A stretch of 64,000 bases of DNA from Amblyornis subalaris (GCA_018881555.1 JACAXG010000007.1:11389235-11453234); one strand, 5' to 3'. Shown: positions 24,801-37,748, counted from the first letter of the stretch. Numbers and translations are program-made. The notes: a model not told the origin generated them from the letters alone.

Positions 24801-27800
24801 TATTCTGTGCTTCCAGCTTTGCCTTCAAAATTATACATGCAATTCCCAAATAATGTGACAGAAATCTGTTGGCTCAATGGGAATCAATGAGCAGGGAAAA
24901 GACTTCAGTCTCAACAGGAGCAAAAGGTTTGATGGGAAAAAGTGATGGCTCTGTTTCTCAAAAAGGCCAAAAGGGAAATCAATGGCTCAGATGAGAGAAC
25001 ACTGCAGAGGAACTAGACCAGTCTTTGACACAACTTATTTTTTGCCATCTTGTCCCACTCCACACCACAGGAAAAAAAAAAAAATTGTAATCTATTTTAA
25101 GTGTCCTTTGGACAGCTAAATACTTCAGTCTTCCCAAATGAGGGATGTGATCATCTGAAGCAGTTCTGTTGCTAAGAAACTTGCTAACATTAAAGCCGGG
25201 ACAATGTATTAATCAGCCTCCTGCATTTGTTACAGCAACCTCCCGGTGTCCTGTGCTTTCTGTGCTCTTGTGAATTGGCTGGAGGCTGAAGTTAATAAAC
25301 TGGTTCCATGCTCTGAAAAGTTTGCAAACAGCAAAGTAAACATTTCACCTCATCACAAGATCTCAAGAACAGGGCTGGCTGGGTCACTGAAGAAAAGCTT
25401 TGGCTTCTTACAATAGGAAATTCACCCAAAGTGAACGAAATTGAAAATACTAAGTAGTTATTTCAGGGATCTTACACTAAGCAGTCCTGTAGAACTTCAA
25501 CGGTCATTGCTTGTCTGGAGCTGGACAGAGCTCCACACAGTTCATTCAATCACCTATTTTTGTAGAGAATGTAACTTTTTAAACCAAAGTACTGAATTCC
25601 AGAAATACTGAGAAGAAAATGCACATCATGGGCTGTATAAAAAGTTTACTTAAAGGTAATATTATTTCTCCATATAGTACTGATCACTGTGGCACAGGTT
25701 CAATGAGTTAAACAATGCATGCTCAAAGAAGCGGCAGCTGATTTTTCCAGAGAACAAGTAGGATACTAGGCTTTTAAGACTGGAGAGTTCACTTGTGTAA
25801 GTCTGTAATTGAAGAAAAGCACCAGGGGTTAGTAATCTGAGCACAGGGCTGGTCATCAGGAGCGCTTGATAAAGGTATATTCCCTGCATAGGTCTGCACA
25901 AATCTTACATTTTTTCCCTTAGATGGGGGTGGGGGATAATCAAGACATTGCGAACAAAAAAGCATTGAGAGTAATGTATTTCAGTCCACCTAGATTTTTC
26001 CAAGAGAACAGTGATGTTCTTGAAATGGTTGAAATTTGGATCCATTTCCAATTATTTCCTGCCAGTAAAGGTATTGCATTTCTCTGAGACTGGTACATGC
26101 TGACCTGTACTCCTGTCTCCACATATGGTGTCCTTTTTCCATTGAAACTCAATAGCAACAGAATACCTTGTGATTGATCTCCTTTGAATGTTAACAAGCA
26201 GAGAACATGCCATTAATAAAATCCAAAGTATGAAAATCTATCTGTCATCAGTATGATGAATCTAGCCCATAATTCCACAAATCAAATCCCTCTGTGAATG
26301 CAATGGCTGTTCACAGATCAATTTGTGGATTCAGAGTAAATCAAAAATGAACTGCCCAGAAGCTAAACATTGAGTCCATCTAATTTAAAAAACATTCTAG
26401 TTGCTAGGTCAGATTATTCACACAGAGTGGGTGTATGCCTTGCTTATGCCTACAGCTAGAGATTGGAGTCACCATTTTAAACACTCTTTCCAGCAAAAAG
26501 TGGGCACTTGGCACAGCTGCAGAAAAGAGCCATCGCAGAAGGAGTGAGTTTGGTCTGGTCATTAGCTGTACTCCCAAGTTACAAATTGTTATGGCTGATT
26601 TTTTCCTGTTGTTTTTCCAGGTGAAAAGAAGACATTAGGAATATTGCCTTACTTTTTTAGGGAAAAAAAGAAAAGGGCAAAAAGGCAATAAAGGTTACTT
26701 TAACCTCTAAAATAATGAAAAGTATTCAATTATCTTTCACCCTTCTCGTGCAATAGATTTCTATATCTGTGAACACAAAGTAATCCAGTAGATGAGCAGG
26801 TGGATCTTGTTTTCTGATCCCCCTCCACTCCAGGAAGAATTTAGGTTGCCAGGCAGCTATACTTAGGCTGCCTAAATGGTGCAGGAAGAAAGGTGTAAAG
26901 CTGAAAGCAGAAAAAACTTTACAACATGTAAAGGCCTCATCTCCATTTCCCATCTCAGCATTGCGGCCATGTGCTCCTGGATCCTGGCTATTAAACACTC
27001 AAATGTTATAAAAATGATCAAGGCAAAATTGAAACTACTTTTCTTTGTCCTATCCTTCTCCAAGGATCATCCTTCTTTAAACTCTCAGAGTGAATTTAGC
27101 GTATCTTCATGCCACACAAGTGCAAAGCCTTATGTTTTCCTTGATGCAGTGGTGAGTGAGTATGAATGAGCACCTTCCAGGGAGTGTGAAGATACCAGAT
27201 GATACCTGCCTGGGCCAGCTGAAGATCCAGCCCATGAGCCTTAATTACCCACCCAAAACCAATCCTGGCACCTGCAATGTCCCAGCCAAGCCATGGTTTT
27301 CCTCAGTGCTTGTGTGCAACAGCCAGGAACCCTGTAGATCGTCTCCTATGGTTCAGGCTAAACTATATCAAACCATACAGGGAAATCCTGTCCACACACC
27401 GTGATGATTAACCCCACAATGTTTGCTGGACTTTGCAAAGCCTCTGGCACTCTTGAGCATGAAGGCCATTGGCTGGGAGGAAAGATCTGGCAGGAGGATG
27501 GGAAACAGCACTCTGCCTTCTCTATTTAATCCTCAGCATATTTTGTTCATTTTTGTCTGCAGAAACCACTTAATTCAATATGGATACACAGCTAAAAGCA
27601 ATAGGGAATCAGAAACATATTTTATAGACTGAACACTTGCATAACTTCATGAGGGTTTCATGTGTCAGTCTGTGCTTGCCAGAAGCAGTTCTTCTTGCCA
27701 GGAGAATCTCCAAAATGGAAAGCCAGTGTCCAGTTCAACCATTAAAATCTGGCAGAAAAGCAGAAAAGTTTGTACCGGTAAAAATCAGCTGCTGGAGAAA

Positions 27801-28679
27801 AGAGTAATAAGGCAGAGGAAAGGAGAGCTGAGCCCCCAGAAGCAGCTTTTCAAGTGCCCAGCACAGCAAAAACACATTAAGGAAAACCTTTTACTATCAG
27901 CAGTAAACAACAAACACAGGTGATCAGGGAAATGCAGGGATTGATAGAAAAAAAGAAGTGGTATGAAGACAATAACCTTGTAGATGAAACACTAACCTCA
28001 TGTCAGTCAGGGAACACAAGGTACAGCCTTAGGAAACCACCAGTGAAAATGAAACCAGGCCTGCACAAGCTGTGAGGACAAATAAAAGCTTTTGCAGTCA
28101 TATAAAGCAGTAATCTTGCTGAGCGAACACTGTAGGCTTTTGAAAGACAGGGCAAGCATACAGACCCAGGAATCTCAATGACTTCCTTACATCTCTGTTC
28201 GCCAGGGAGATGGGAGGAAGCAGGAATAAGTTTGCTGCATGCAAACAGGGGAGGAGAAAAATAACTAGCAAGTGAGAAAGGTACTGGAAGAATCAGAAAG
28301 GAATTACATCAGTCAAAAAAACTTCTGATAGCATCAGGACTTGACAAAATAGGACATTTTCAATATTTTCATTGATGCTAGCTAGGGACTAGAGAGAAAT
28401 TAATCTGACCTCCCCTGTTTTAGGATGTTAGCAAGGGAGGAACCATGAAAATACAGCCCTTTACAAAAAGGTTAATAATGGTTTCGAGTGAAATCATTAG
28501 CTGATTTTGCTGTGTCTCTACTAATGAGGTATGAATTAACAATTTTTTTTCTTCAATAAGTAAGTAATTATATCTCATCACAATAAGCTTCGGACGAATA
28601 GAGGTTTTGCGTCCAAATGAAGTTCAGATTTTTTCCCCTCAACTGTTTGGTTGCTGTTGTTTCAGAAATCTGGCCTTTA
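21812..28679. other. Non-coding stretch; weak conserved-looking patch near 25.2 kb
   Basis: No gene supported. The segment at about 25190-25320 keeps two CpGs (GCCGGGACA, CCCGGTGTC) and has TATTAATCAG and GTTAATAAAC words, a composition often seen in vertebrate regulatory elements. Elsewhere only chance open frames and short A runs (25071-25084) are present. Confidence 0.4.
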
Positions 28680-28930
28680 ATAAATGTCCTCACGGACCAA
28701 CCCCACTTTCAGGAGATTGCAGTGAAGTCACAAATCCATAATGATGGCAGCAAATTGTTGCTATGAAAACAATAGCCATGCCACCAATTCAATATCAGCA
28801 TTTTTCCAAGATTCAGGAGAGGTGAAGAAAGTCTGTGAAAGTGCCAAATCTTGCTTGAAAGCATGTCCTTCATAAACAAGTATATGAAACAATAGAAGAT
28901 AACACTGTCACTGTTAATTGGAGGCACTTG
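28680..28930. promoter_or_regulatory. Possible conserved non-coding element with inverted SOX-type sites
   Basis: The block contains a perfect inverted pair, ATTGTT (28754-28759) and AACAAT (28768-28773), separated by 8 bases. The spacer begins GCTATG, so GTTGCTATG also reads as an RFX X-box half-site. SOX proteins bind (A/T)TTGTT. Function as an enhancer is inference from motif density only; I cannot see conservation. Confidence 0.2.
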
Positions 28931-29401
28931 GATATTTTTAATTTTGAGGCCTCACTAAAATGCAGTAACTGCTATGAAGCACGACAGAGCCCTGGTTTGT
29001 CTCTTTGCTGAGGAACATGAATACCATCAAACTCGTGCTTGAGTGCTACGAAAGGAATATGCTTTGCATATTGAATCTAAGGTCAGGTATTGTCTCCGAC
29101 ACATTGATGCCTTTTTTTTTGCACTTATGTTACAATATGTGAGATTTTACCTTAAAATGTAGTTCCTACCAACACATGGTTTTATATTAATATCACAGCT
29201 TTCACTTAAAATACATCTATGAGAACGAATTTGAAAATAGGAACCAAGCATGCCCTGATGGAAAATAAAGAGAGACACAATCTTTAATTTTATTTCAAGA
29301 TCTCTCTTTTGTTTTTTAGTTATATCACATTTTCACTGGGGCTGACTTCTGTCTTTTTTGTTTCTTACTACAAAAACTGCCTGTATGAATTAATGCAAAA
29401 T
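28931..29401. other. Non-coding stretch, nothing recognised
   Basis: AT-rich, without gene or named repeat. Confidence 0.5.
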
Positions 29402-29461
29402 AGAATTTGAACCAAGGATATAAACTGACACTTTCTAATACAGTTGCTTTAACTGCTGCAC
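29402..29461 (+). repeat. MIR-like SINE 3' relic
   Basis: AGAATTTGAACCAAGGATAT, then CTGACACT, then CAGTTGCTTTAACTGCTGCAC reproduces the order of the MIR 3' half (GGATTCGAACCCAGGTCT, CTGACTCC, then a TGCTCTT.AACCACTGCAC-type end). The call comes from family knowledge. The overlapping 120-codon minus-strand frame (29435-29797) is therefore not credible as a gene. Confidence 0.5.
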
Positions 29462-30293
29462 AAAACTTTGTGGCTTGGTTCTGTCCTGCTGTGTGACTGC
29501 TCTAACCTTGGGGAGTTTACATGATATGTCAAACCTGATGTATAAACCAAGCGAAGGAAAAGAGCATTTTGTCAGACATATGGAGCAGTAAGCAGTGCAA
29601 TGTCTGTTCTGATGGGCCATGGAATAATCAGAAATAGGGAGGTGTAGAACTACATCCCACCACAACAGCACTGCTACCCAGGACTTAGGGCAGGTTGAAG
29701 AGCTGTCCCTGCAAACTTTAAGGAGTGCTGGAGTGAAGCGAATCATTATTTCATAGCAGATCTGTTGTGGAGCTAGAAAGACACTGTGAATATTCACTTT
29801 TTCAATACTAATGTTTCTATCACTCCCAACATATCCTTCAACCCGTTCGTAGTGATGGAAGAGACTATAGGTTTAGCTTCAGGAACACGTCGTTGCCATA
29901 AGTAGGTCCCTAAGAAGAATAGCTTCTGTGTTCTAAACACTTCTGCTCCCATTTAAATATTTAAAGACTTTTAGGGGTTTCAGTAAGAATTTAGTGAGGA
30001 AGAGAAAAGTTGTCTGTTGTACCTGCACCACACACCTCGTCCTTTCTCTCTTCTGCAATATTTTCTACCTAGTGTTGCAAGGATTTCAGCAGTAAAGCCC
30101 ACTGAGTTTCAACAGGCTGGAGAAAGCANCCAGTGCCAGGCTTTGATTGTTTCCGTGTGTATGCTAGCTGTTCTCCACACTGCAGTAGTATCTGCACTGC
30201 CAGATACTATTGGCCACTTGGGTTTGAACTTCTCCGTATCACTAGATGGTCTAATCAGCATGGCAAGTACTTGTGTGTCCATAACAAGGCAAC
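29462..30293. other. Non-coding stretch, nothing recognised
   Basis: No gene or repeat family recognised. Confidence 0.5.
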
Positions 30294-30375
30294 AGATTAT
30301 TATCATTATTGTTGCTATTATTATTTTTGTTACCATTATCGTCATCGTGATTATCGTTATAATTATAAACATAAC
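30294..30375. repeat. Imperfect (ATT)n-type trinucleotide repeat
   Basis: A run of ATT/GTT/ATC/GTC triplets about 80 bases long, for example TATTATTATTTTTGTTACC then ATTATCGTCATCG. It is heavily interrupted, including several CpG-creating changes. The Ile/Val-rich peptides predicted across it (in both directions) are repeat artefacts. Confidence 0.85.
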
Positions 30376-30662
30376 CTAAGAAGCTATTAAAAAATGTTAA
30401 TTTAATTAAGNCGAGGAAAATTATATTTTCTGAAATTATTGGAATTCTTTACTAGTTTAAGTATGGGGTAAAAAATCCTCAATCTGAAGGCACTTTCTGC
30501 AGTTGCCAATTTTGCCAACCATGCCATTGGTGAATACGCCAGGAATGTATTCTAGCATCTTATTACAGAGAAAAAATCCTCAGAATGCAGACGGACCAGA
30601 AAACTTTATCCTATGTGCTATGAGCAGTACTCAGCTGAGGCTGGCATTGTTCTTTTCTGAGA

Positions 30663-30750
30663 GTTTATTTAAATATTTTTTAAATTTTAATTTAATTTTT
30701 AATTTTTTTAGAATTTAATTAATTAAATTTTAACTTTTTAAAAATTTAAT
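30663..30750. repeat. A/T low-complexity block abutting a CR1 end
   Basis: About 90 bases composed almost entirely of A and T in AATTT/TTAAA words. It stops exactly where the CR1 3' end starts at 30751. The CR1 therefore either integrated beside a pre-existing AT tract, or the tract grew at its terminus. Confidence 0.85.
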
Positions 30751-31076
30751 CACAGAATCATTAGGGTTGGAAGGGACCTCTGGAGATAATCTACTCCAAT
30801 CCCACTGCCAAAAGGGGCATAACCTAGAGCAGGTGACACAGGAAGGTGTCCAGGTGGGTTTTGAATGTCTCCAGAGAGNGAGATTCCATGACATCCTTGG
30901 GCAGGCTATTCCAGTTCTCTTCCACCCTCAACATAACGAAGTTCTTCCTCATGTTGAGGTGAAACTTGTTGTGTTTTAATTTATGGCCATTACTCCTTGT
31001 CCTGTCACTGAAAAGAGTCTGGCACCATCCTCTTGGCACCTACCTTTGAGATATTTACATGTATTGATGAGATAAT
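30751..31076 (-). mobile_element. CR1 LINE, 5'-truncated 3' end
   Basis: This is the clearest mobile element here. On the plus strand it begins CACAGAATCATTAGGGTTGG then AAGGGACCTCTGGAGATAAT, the reverse complement of the CR1 3' terminus. It continues through GGCAGGCTATTCCAGT, AGTTCTTCCTCATGTT, CTTGTCCTGTCACTG and ACCTTTGAGATATTT, all hallmark CR1 words in the right order. About 325 bases remain of an element of roughly 4.5 kb; 5' truncation is normal for the family. CR1 lacks a poly(A) tail and ends in short ATTCTATG-type repeats, of which only one degraded unit is left. It has no coding capacity. Good preservation suggests moderate age within the bird lineage. Confidence 0.93.
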
Positions 31077-34000
31077 CTGTTAATTTTTGGTTTATCTTGT
31101 AGTTTAGATTCCCTGAGATCAAATCTTTATTCACTAAACCAAAAGGTTACCAGTTTTGCAACATCCCTGGCTATATGCATAAAGTATAGTAACAGAAACC
31201 CTTTGTTCTCCTCTCCCCAACACCACTTGGAGTGGAGCGGAGAGGAGTAAGCATCTTGACAAGCTCTGGAAAATATGCAAATCTATCAGAAACTCCAGTC
31301 TGCCTAGCCAGAAGTGACAAAATAGCCAGGCTCTGGGGCCTGGAGAGTATTTCTCCATTACAGTTCTGCTGACAAGATCCCATAAGAACAAGCGTCAGAT
31401 NCATGTGAGATGCAAAATCAACCAACAGATATATGGAGAGAATACAGAACATGGAAATGTGGTGAAACATTGTAACTATTAAATAAAAGGGCTGTGCAAT
31501 TTATTTTAACATTTAATCTGCAGAAGTGGTATTCAGCTGTACTAATTTCTCCCAAAGCTTTGCATTTAAGAGTATGTGTTTAACATTAAGTCAGCTTTTC
31601 CAATGCCAAAAGCAAAAAGTGGCATGGTTTCCAGATGCAGATTTTAGTAGATCATGTCTCGGATAATTAAGGGCTGTCAGATCTGAGTGGGTTAGTAATT
31701 GAAGCTGTATAGAACACAATTTATTGTCAAACAATACCAGACCTTCAGTGAAAAGCAGAAATCACATCTCTCTAACACAGGCTTTTCATTCTGGCAATGA
31801 GCTTGGAGGTATGGATTTGGAAACATCAGATTTCCCTTACAAATGGAAAAGTTAAACAAAAAGCAGTTCCCCAGAACATTCTTTATATGTGCTGTGTTAT
31901 TTGTCTCTCCACATTCCCATGTTTGCTTCTTATTTTCCTTTGGAAAACATGTACAAGTTATGCAGTTTCCCTAACCTACTCTACTTAGTCGGGGGAGACA
32001 GACCTGAACATAAACTGTTTGTATTCAGCTCAGTGTTGCTCAAAATAGTTTATAGTTGAGAATAAACTGAACCATCAGAAATAGGATCTCAATCCTTTGA
32101 AATGTCAGCAGATCAAGTTCACTGCACAAGCAGGAGCTGAATTTTCAATCCAGAAGGCTGCATCACTGTCAAAAGCTCAAGATTATTTAGGTGAGCTGAT
32201 TTACTAACATGGCAACTAACGAGATTTGTGCTCCAAAGTTTGATTTATACTTTGGATTCATCTTGTCAGACCAGCTGTAAATAACATCTGCTAAGAGCAA
32301 CATTTTACATGGTCCATTTTCAGTTTGCTCAGATTGCTCAGAAGCCCACAGTAAGTCATCTCAAACATCATACTCAAATTCTGTTTTGTCCTAGGCCACC
32401 ATGCAGGAAAGCAAAAAGGATACTGGAAAATGGGGTCCTGAGGGCTGGCAAGAACCTGACCCAGCATCTGCAAAGGCTAAGCAGGTCTCCCAGTTCAGGA
32501 TATTCTTATTTACCTGCTTCACAATTTGGACAGGCTGANGGAGGGAAAGGACCAAACAAGTGGCTGGTCTCCCCTTCTTCTCTTCACTGACATGTAGGAG
32601 CAGGATTATCTAATGCTGATGGCATTAATTCACAGAAACCAAGTGCAAAACAATCTTTAACTACACCAGCTCTTTGGTTTTACCCTAGNAGAGAGAATAA
32701 AATGCACACCCCCTTCTCTCAGTCTGCCCTGCAAAAAACAAAAAAAAAGTGACTTGGGCAACTTTGACACATCAGTGCTGAAGATAAATCAGAGAGCAGA
32801 GGAAGGCAAAAAGGGGCTCTTTCTTTCCAAATCCTGTCAGGCAGCTTCACAAAATTGTTCTTTCACAACGTTCACACCTTTAATCTTTTATTGTTGGCTA
32901 AATCTGAATATCACAATGAAAAAAACAAAGAACTGTTGAAGAATCNTTTCATGTTTCTTTTTATATTCTAACTTTAAAGGTTGTTGGGAATGTTAATGAA
33001 TGAATAAAATAGAAACACATTTTAGAGGCAGTGTGTTTTCACTAAGGTTTGGAAGTACAAGTTGCAGTTCAGGTACATAGCACGAACTTCAAGTAATGAT
33101 NTGCAGACACCTTCCCATAGGGAAATCAGTGCCATCTCTAACAAAGCCAGTTTGCTACACACTTTTCTGTCTTCAACGTGCTTGAGGTTTATCAGAGCAC
33201 AAACATAAAATGTAGCAAGGACAGAGAAAATTCTGCAAATGGCAGCATTTTAAAAGGCTGTATATCTCAGAACAATGTGTCCCATTTCCTTTTGGATCCA
33301 GTGGGCGACTGGGTTAAGCATAGGGTGTGTCTGTGCTGCATTTTCATACCTGCACTGGACTCAAGTTTCTGTAAAGAGATGTCATATTTCTCCAGAAGAA
33401 TGGCTTCAGCAGTGGGCAAGGACAGGTCCTGTATGTAGTTGCTGGATGCTACCAAGTTGCAGCAACCCAGGACAGGAGGAGCTGTGTAACTCCTAAAGTC
33501 TGTCCCTATGTAACCAAAAGCANAGCTGGGGCTCAGCTTCCCAGCATTTGCTCTGCAGCAACCCCACACCCCCAAACAGCTTCCCTAGCAAAGCTCAAAT
33601 CCTTAGTACAAAGGAGTCATTGAAAAGCAAACCATTTTAATCTGAGGGATAGAAAGGGGTTCTGCAGCCGAGCTGACACTTCTTGCTTTTTAGTATTGAT
33701 TGAATGGTCAGTCATTTGTTATAATGATGGCTGAAACAGTCAAGCAGATGCTACAAATATTGCTGCTTTGATTTATAAATGTAGAAAACTCTTCGTCTGC
33801 TTGCAACAGAAGAATGCAAATCTTCACAGCCTCTGTTCTCCAAACATAGTTGTCCAGGTAGATTTTTGGGGGAGTATTTTTCCTTTTGCTTTTTGCCTTT
33901 TAATAACAGAATATTTCACAGACCAATGGCAAATTTTTGAAGGCTAATGATGTGGTGCCAAATATCCACCCCAGATCTCCACCTTCAGTGCTAGGGAATA

Positions 34001-35113
34001 TAATAGTCCAGGATAACTCAGCAGGCTTGCTAACCTACCATGCCAACAGGGAATGTTTACCCTGCACATGCAGGATCAGTTTTACCTCAAGAGGTTTGGC
34101 ACAGAAGAGCTGATAAATTCACAGCATGTATTCAAAAGCTGCTTTCAGCAAAACATTTCCACTTTTATTCTGGTGATGTTCAGATGTGGCTGAAGAAATC
34201 TCCACAAAGTGAAAGAGTAGACAGAGCCAGGAAGTACAGATTAAAGAGAAATCATAGCTGAATAGTGCATGATTTTTCAGCTGCATAAAATATCAAGGGC
34301 TTGCTCATTGCACAGTGGAAGGAGGCAAACAAATACGGCTATGGCATGGACAAGATCTGGACAAAAGGAATGAGAATGACTATAGCTAATAAAAGGGGGC
34401 AGTACAAATACAAGTAAGCAAATTAGCATATGGAAGGTAAAAGCACCATTTCATCATGCCACACTGAAAAATTACCCCAGAAAATTGAATGTACAGCTCT
34501 AATTGATGCAATTGAGAGAGACAGTGAAGCTAATCTGAGTACTTAATGACTAGGACAGGAGCATCACAATATAATTGCAATGTACTTTTTTTGCCACGAT
34601 GTATCATCACACCACCTCTGTTCCTCTGGAACAAATATATCTATTTGAATGGAAGCACACAGATTCCCAAATCCCTTTGCTTCATGACAAAACCTGCATG
34701 CAATCTCCTGTGTCAAGGAACGGCACTCTTGGATACCTGTGGTTACAGCACAATGTTTATTTTGGAATCCATTTCATATCTGCACCTCTTCACTGCCAAA
34801 ATCATGAATTTGCTTAGTTTGTTAACTTAACTGGTCCAGAGAGAACTATGGAGGCTGTCCTGCAAGGACATAATATTTCTTCCCCATATGCAACTCNCTC
34901 ATGTATTACAAAACTACCTTAGTTGAGATACTTGATGCCAAACCTTCTCAGTGAAGACGGAAAGGTATTTTTCCCTTTCCATCATTTAAACACTTCATCT
35001 ATCATTTTCATCATGTGCAAAATGAAAACAATACCAGCCTTCTTCCCGAAGGCATCATTAGACCCAGCTCACTAGTTTCCTCTAAGAGATTCCCCAGATT
35101 AGAGTAGAAAATT
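31077..35113. other. Non-coding stretch, nothing recognised
   Basis: No gene supported. Open frames at 33178-33575 overlap on both strands and lack features. Nothing else identified. Confidence 0.55.
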
Positions 35114-35166
35114 TTGTTATGGTTATTGTTATTATTATTGTTATTGTTATTATTGTTATTATTATT
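35114..35166. repeat. (TTATTG/TTATTA)n repeat
   Basis: About 53 bases of TTATTG and TTATTA triplet pairs, seen directly. Confidence 0.92.
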
Positions 35167-35478
35167 TCAACACTATCAAGACACTGCATGCAGTTATAAG
35201 ACAGATAGTAAAAGAGCAAGAAAGAAGCACTATACTCTTACGTGGGTTTTTTTTCTTTGATATATGTTCTATAACTAGTCCTGTCTCTGTGTAGCAACAT
35301 ACCTGCTGATAGTCTTGTGACATGTTATGCTACTAGTGAAGAGATGTGGTTGAAAATACCTTGTTTCTTGCCATATTTTGCAATGGAATTTCTTCCCTCT
35401 CTCTTATAGCAACTTTATAAAGATTGCTATTGTTCCTCTTGGGGGAAATAAGAAAGAAAAAGCAAATATTTCCTTCTC

Positions 35479-35495
35479 TTTTTTTTTTTTTTTTT
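35479..35495. repeat. T17 homopolymer
   Basis: Run of 17 T followed by AGGAG. By itself it resembles a long polypyrimidine tract with an acceptor AG, but no open frame of note follows. Confidence 0.95.
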
Positions 35496-37724
35496 AGGAG
35501 AAATGGTTATCTTTTTGATAGGATGTTAAAACATTCCTGAGTTATTTCTGACAAAGTGGGTTTTTCTCCTATTAACTTCCTATTTTTTTCTTAAAAAGGA
35601 TTTTCTCTGAAGGGGATCCTTAAAATAGATAAATAAATTGAAGAAGCAGACAAAAATGTTTAACCTGCTTTACTGACCACATATGTGCTACTATTAAAAT
35701 CAGCAGCATGTGTTTTTAATGCTGTGTGCTATTTTTCATTAAACACATACATGCATTGCAAATCATTTCTGTGGATCAGTGGTTGATCTTCCAAAACTTT
35801 TTGTATATAAAATTAGGGGGAAAAGTGAAAGATAAGGACCAGGACCCCCCAAGATGTCTACTTCAGCCATTCCCGGCAAGAAATGATGGGTTTCTAGCAG
35901 GATACAGGCATGAATAAACATAGAAACAACCTATTTCCATGGAAACAGCTCATCTAAAACCTGGACAAAGAAAACACATGAGTGCTTACCTGACTATGTG
36001 TCATCTTTAACATGAGGCTGGTGAGGTGAAGGATCCTCTCGTGGGATCTGCCTGGCTCTCCGAGGAGCAGAAGATCTGTGGTCCCCAGCTGAGGGCAAGC
36101 CACGGCACACGGCCCAAGTTTGGGGTGGTGGATGGATATCTGCATCCCAAGGTCCTAGGCCCGTGGAGGGGAGGAATTAAGCCGTTGTTGTAAAAGGTAT
36201 GTGGCACTAGCACTATGGTTTCGTACTATCCTTATGATTCAGGACAGAGAAACATGATTGAAAGACATATTAATCACTGCAAATCAGCTGGATCACTCGC
36301 CTTAGCAATTTTATCCAATGGATAGGGAAAGATGCAACTGTATTTATCACAGTTTAAATGCTACTGGCACCCAGAGTGAAGAGCACCAGCGTGTTTGAAC
36401 GATACATTTCCTATCAGCACTTTTGTTATTTCCCCCTGAACTGAACTTTTCTGTAGAGCTAGAGCAAACACAGAGTAAATATAATCCATATTGCAAACGT
36501 GAATACAGACTGTGTTAGGAGGGGCAAGAATGCACTTCTCCTGGTGTTTAGAATAATCTTCAATTTTAAGAGGTTTTACAGGAAGCTTGCGAGAGCTGAG
36601 TGCCAGCAGAACCAGCTTGGCAAGGGACGCGGGCCTGCCTGAGAAAGCCCTGTGAGGGGCCTGGTGAAAATGAGCTCAGATTTGGACAAGAGATGAGTCT
36701 TTGAGAACAGCATTTTGCATACACGCGGCAATTTTTTTTTATTATCTAACAAAAGCATTCAGAGTGTGTATAAGCTGCTCTCTGCATGCATGAGCAGCTG
36801 AAAGGCAGGCCGAGTGTTCACATCTCCTGAGGTACGTACTGAGTGAGCCATATTCTTCCTTTATTCACTGCTTAACAAAATGCACATAAATTGCTCCACT
36901 TGGACTCCCGCAATGATTGAAAAATCTGGTTAAGCAAGTTTGGGGGGAGCGCTGTGATGATTTAGAGGTTGTTACAGGCCCAGAAATCACAGGAGGCCCT
37001 GCTGTTTTCTCTCTGGATCTGCTAAAGGCAGGCCTGCTGCCACCCCATACTAAGGCAGCAGGAGGTGAGAATCTTCATCCTCCTTAAAAGCAGAAAATAC
37101 CAGGAATGCCCAACATGTGGCCTCAAGACCACGGACTGCAGGATTCAAGCATGAACTCACTCATTACCTGAATTCTCCTTGTGGGTTACTGAGATTGCCA
37201 AGTGTACAGGAGTTTAGGTTGCTGTAGCCTTTGTGCTAAAAAGACTTTCTTTTTCTCCCACTTTTGTGCTGGATGTACTAGAACATGCCTTAATCTTTGT
37301 GAGATTAATTCTGGATCAGTGTGCTCTTGATTATGTAATTTGTCAAGATGTACTACTTAAGGAAACGCAGGTGCTCAGTACAGCTTCTCACATCAGAGTT
37401 TAGCAGCCAGATTCCCAATGCATGCATCTATTTTGTATTGGCTGAAGGCAACAAAAGAAAACGGATACTTCCACTTTTGTGCCTGGTTTGAAGTGTCCAA
37501 GGTGGTTGTTCGCAGCTGATTGGTTTTCAGTGTCCAACCTGCAGATGACATCTGTGTGGAGAAATAGGAAGGGAAGGATGCTTCCCATGGCAGGTGCTCT
37601 GGGAAGGAGGTGTTGTAGGTGCTGGATTACTCTGTGTGTGACCACTTCAGGCTGTCGGGATTTTGTTGTTCCTAATGACCCTCAGGGCACCCATAACACT
37701 CATTAGGTATATTTATGTTTTCAG
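35496..37724. other. Non-coding stretch with a GC-richer patch
   Basis: The segment 35990-36215 is clearly more GC- and CpG-rich than its surroundings (CTCTCGTGGGATCTGCC, CTCTCCGAGGAGC, GCCACGGCACACGGCCC). It ends near a donor-like AAAAGGTATGTGG at about 36193. It could be a non-coding-RNA exon, an unrecognised repeat or a regulatory patch. A second GC-richer patch lies at 36585-36670. No coding frame is convincing. Confidence 0.4.
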
Positions 37725-37748
37725 TGCTGCATCCTTTTCTCATAACAG
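37725..37748 (+). other. Candidate 24-nt microexon (splice-site look-alike)
   Basis: A strong acceptor match (ATTTATGTTTTCAG, ending at 37724) and a strong donor match (CAG then GTAAGG, intron from 37749) enclose 24 bases, a multiple of three, as in many neuronal microexons. One frame contains a stop; the other two are open through it. No flanking exon is visible in the window, so the evidence is splice-site appearance alone. Confidence 0.12.

Noticed and set aside
29435..29797. 120-codon minus-strand open frame
   Set aside because: Overlaps a MIR-like relic and shows no domain.
35479..35495. T17 run as the poly(A) tail of a minus-strand retrogene
   Set aside because: No gene-like or SINE-like body lies next to it; the same holds for 52593-52609, 44580-44594 and 13505-13519.
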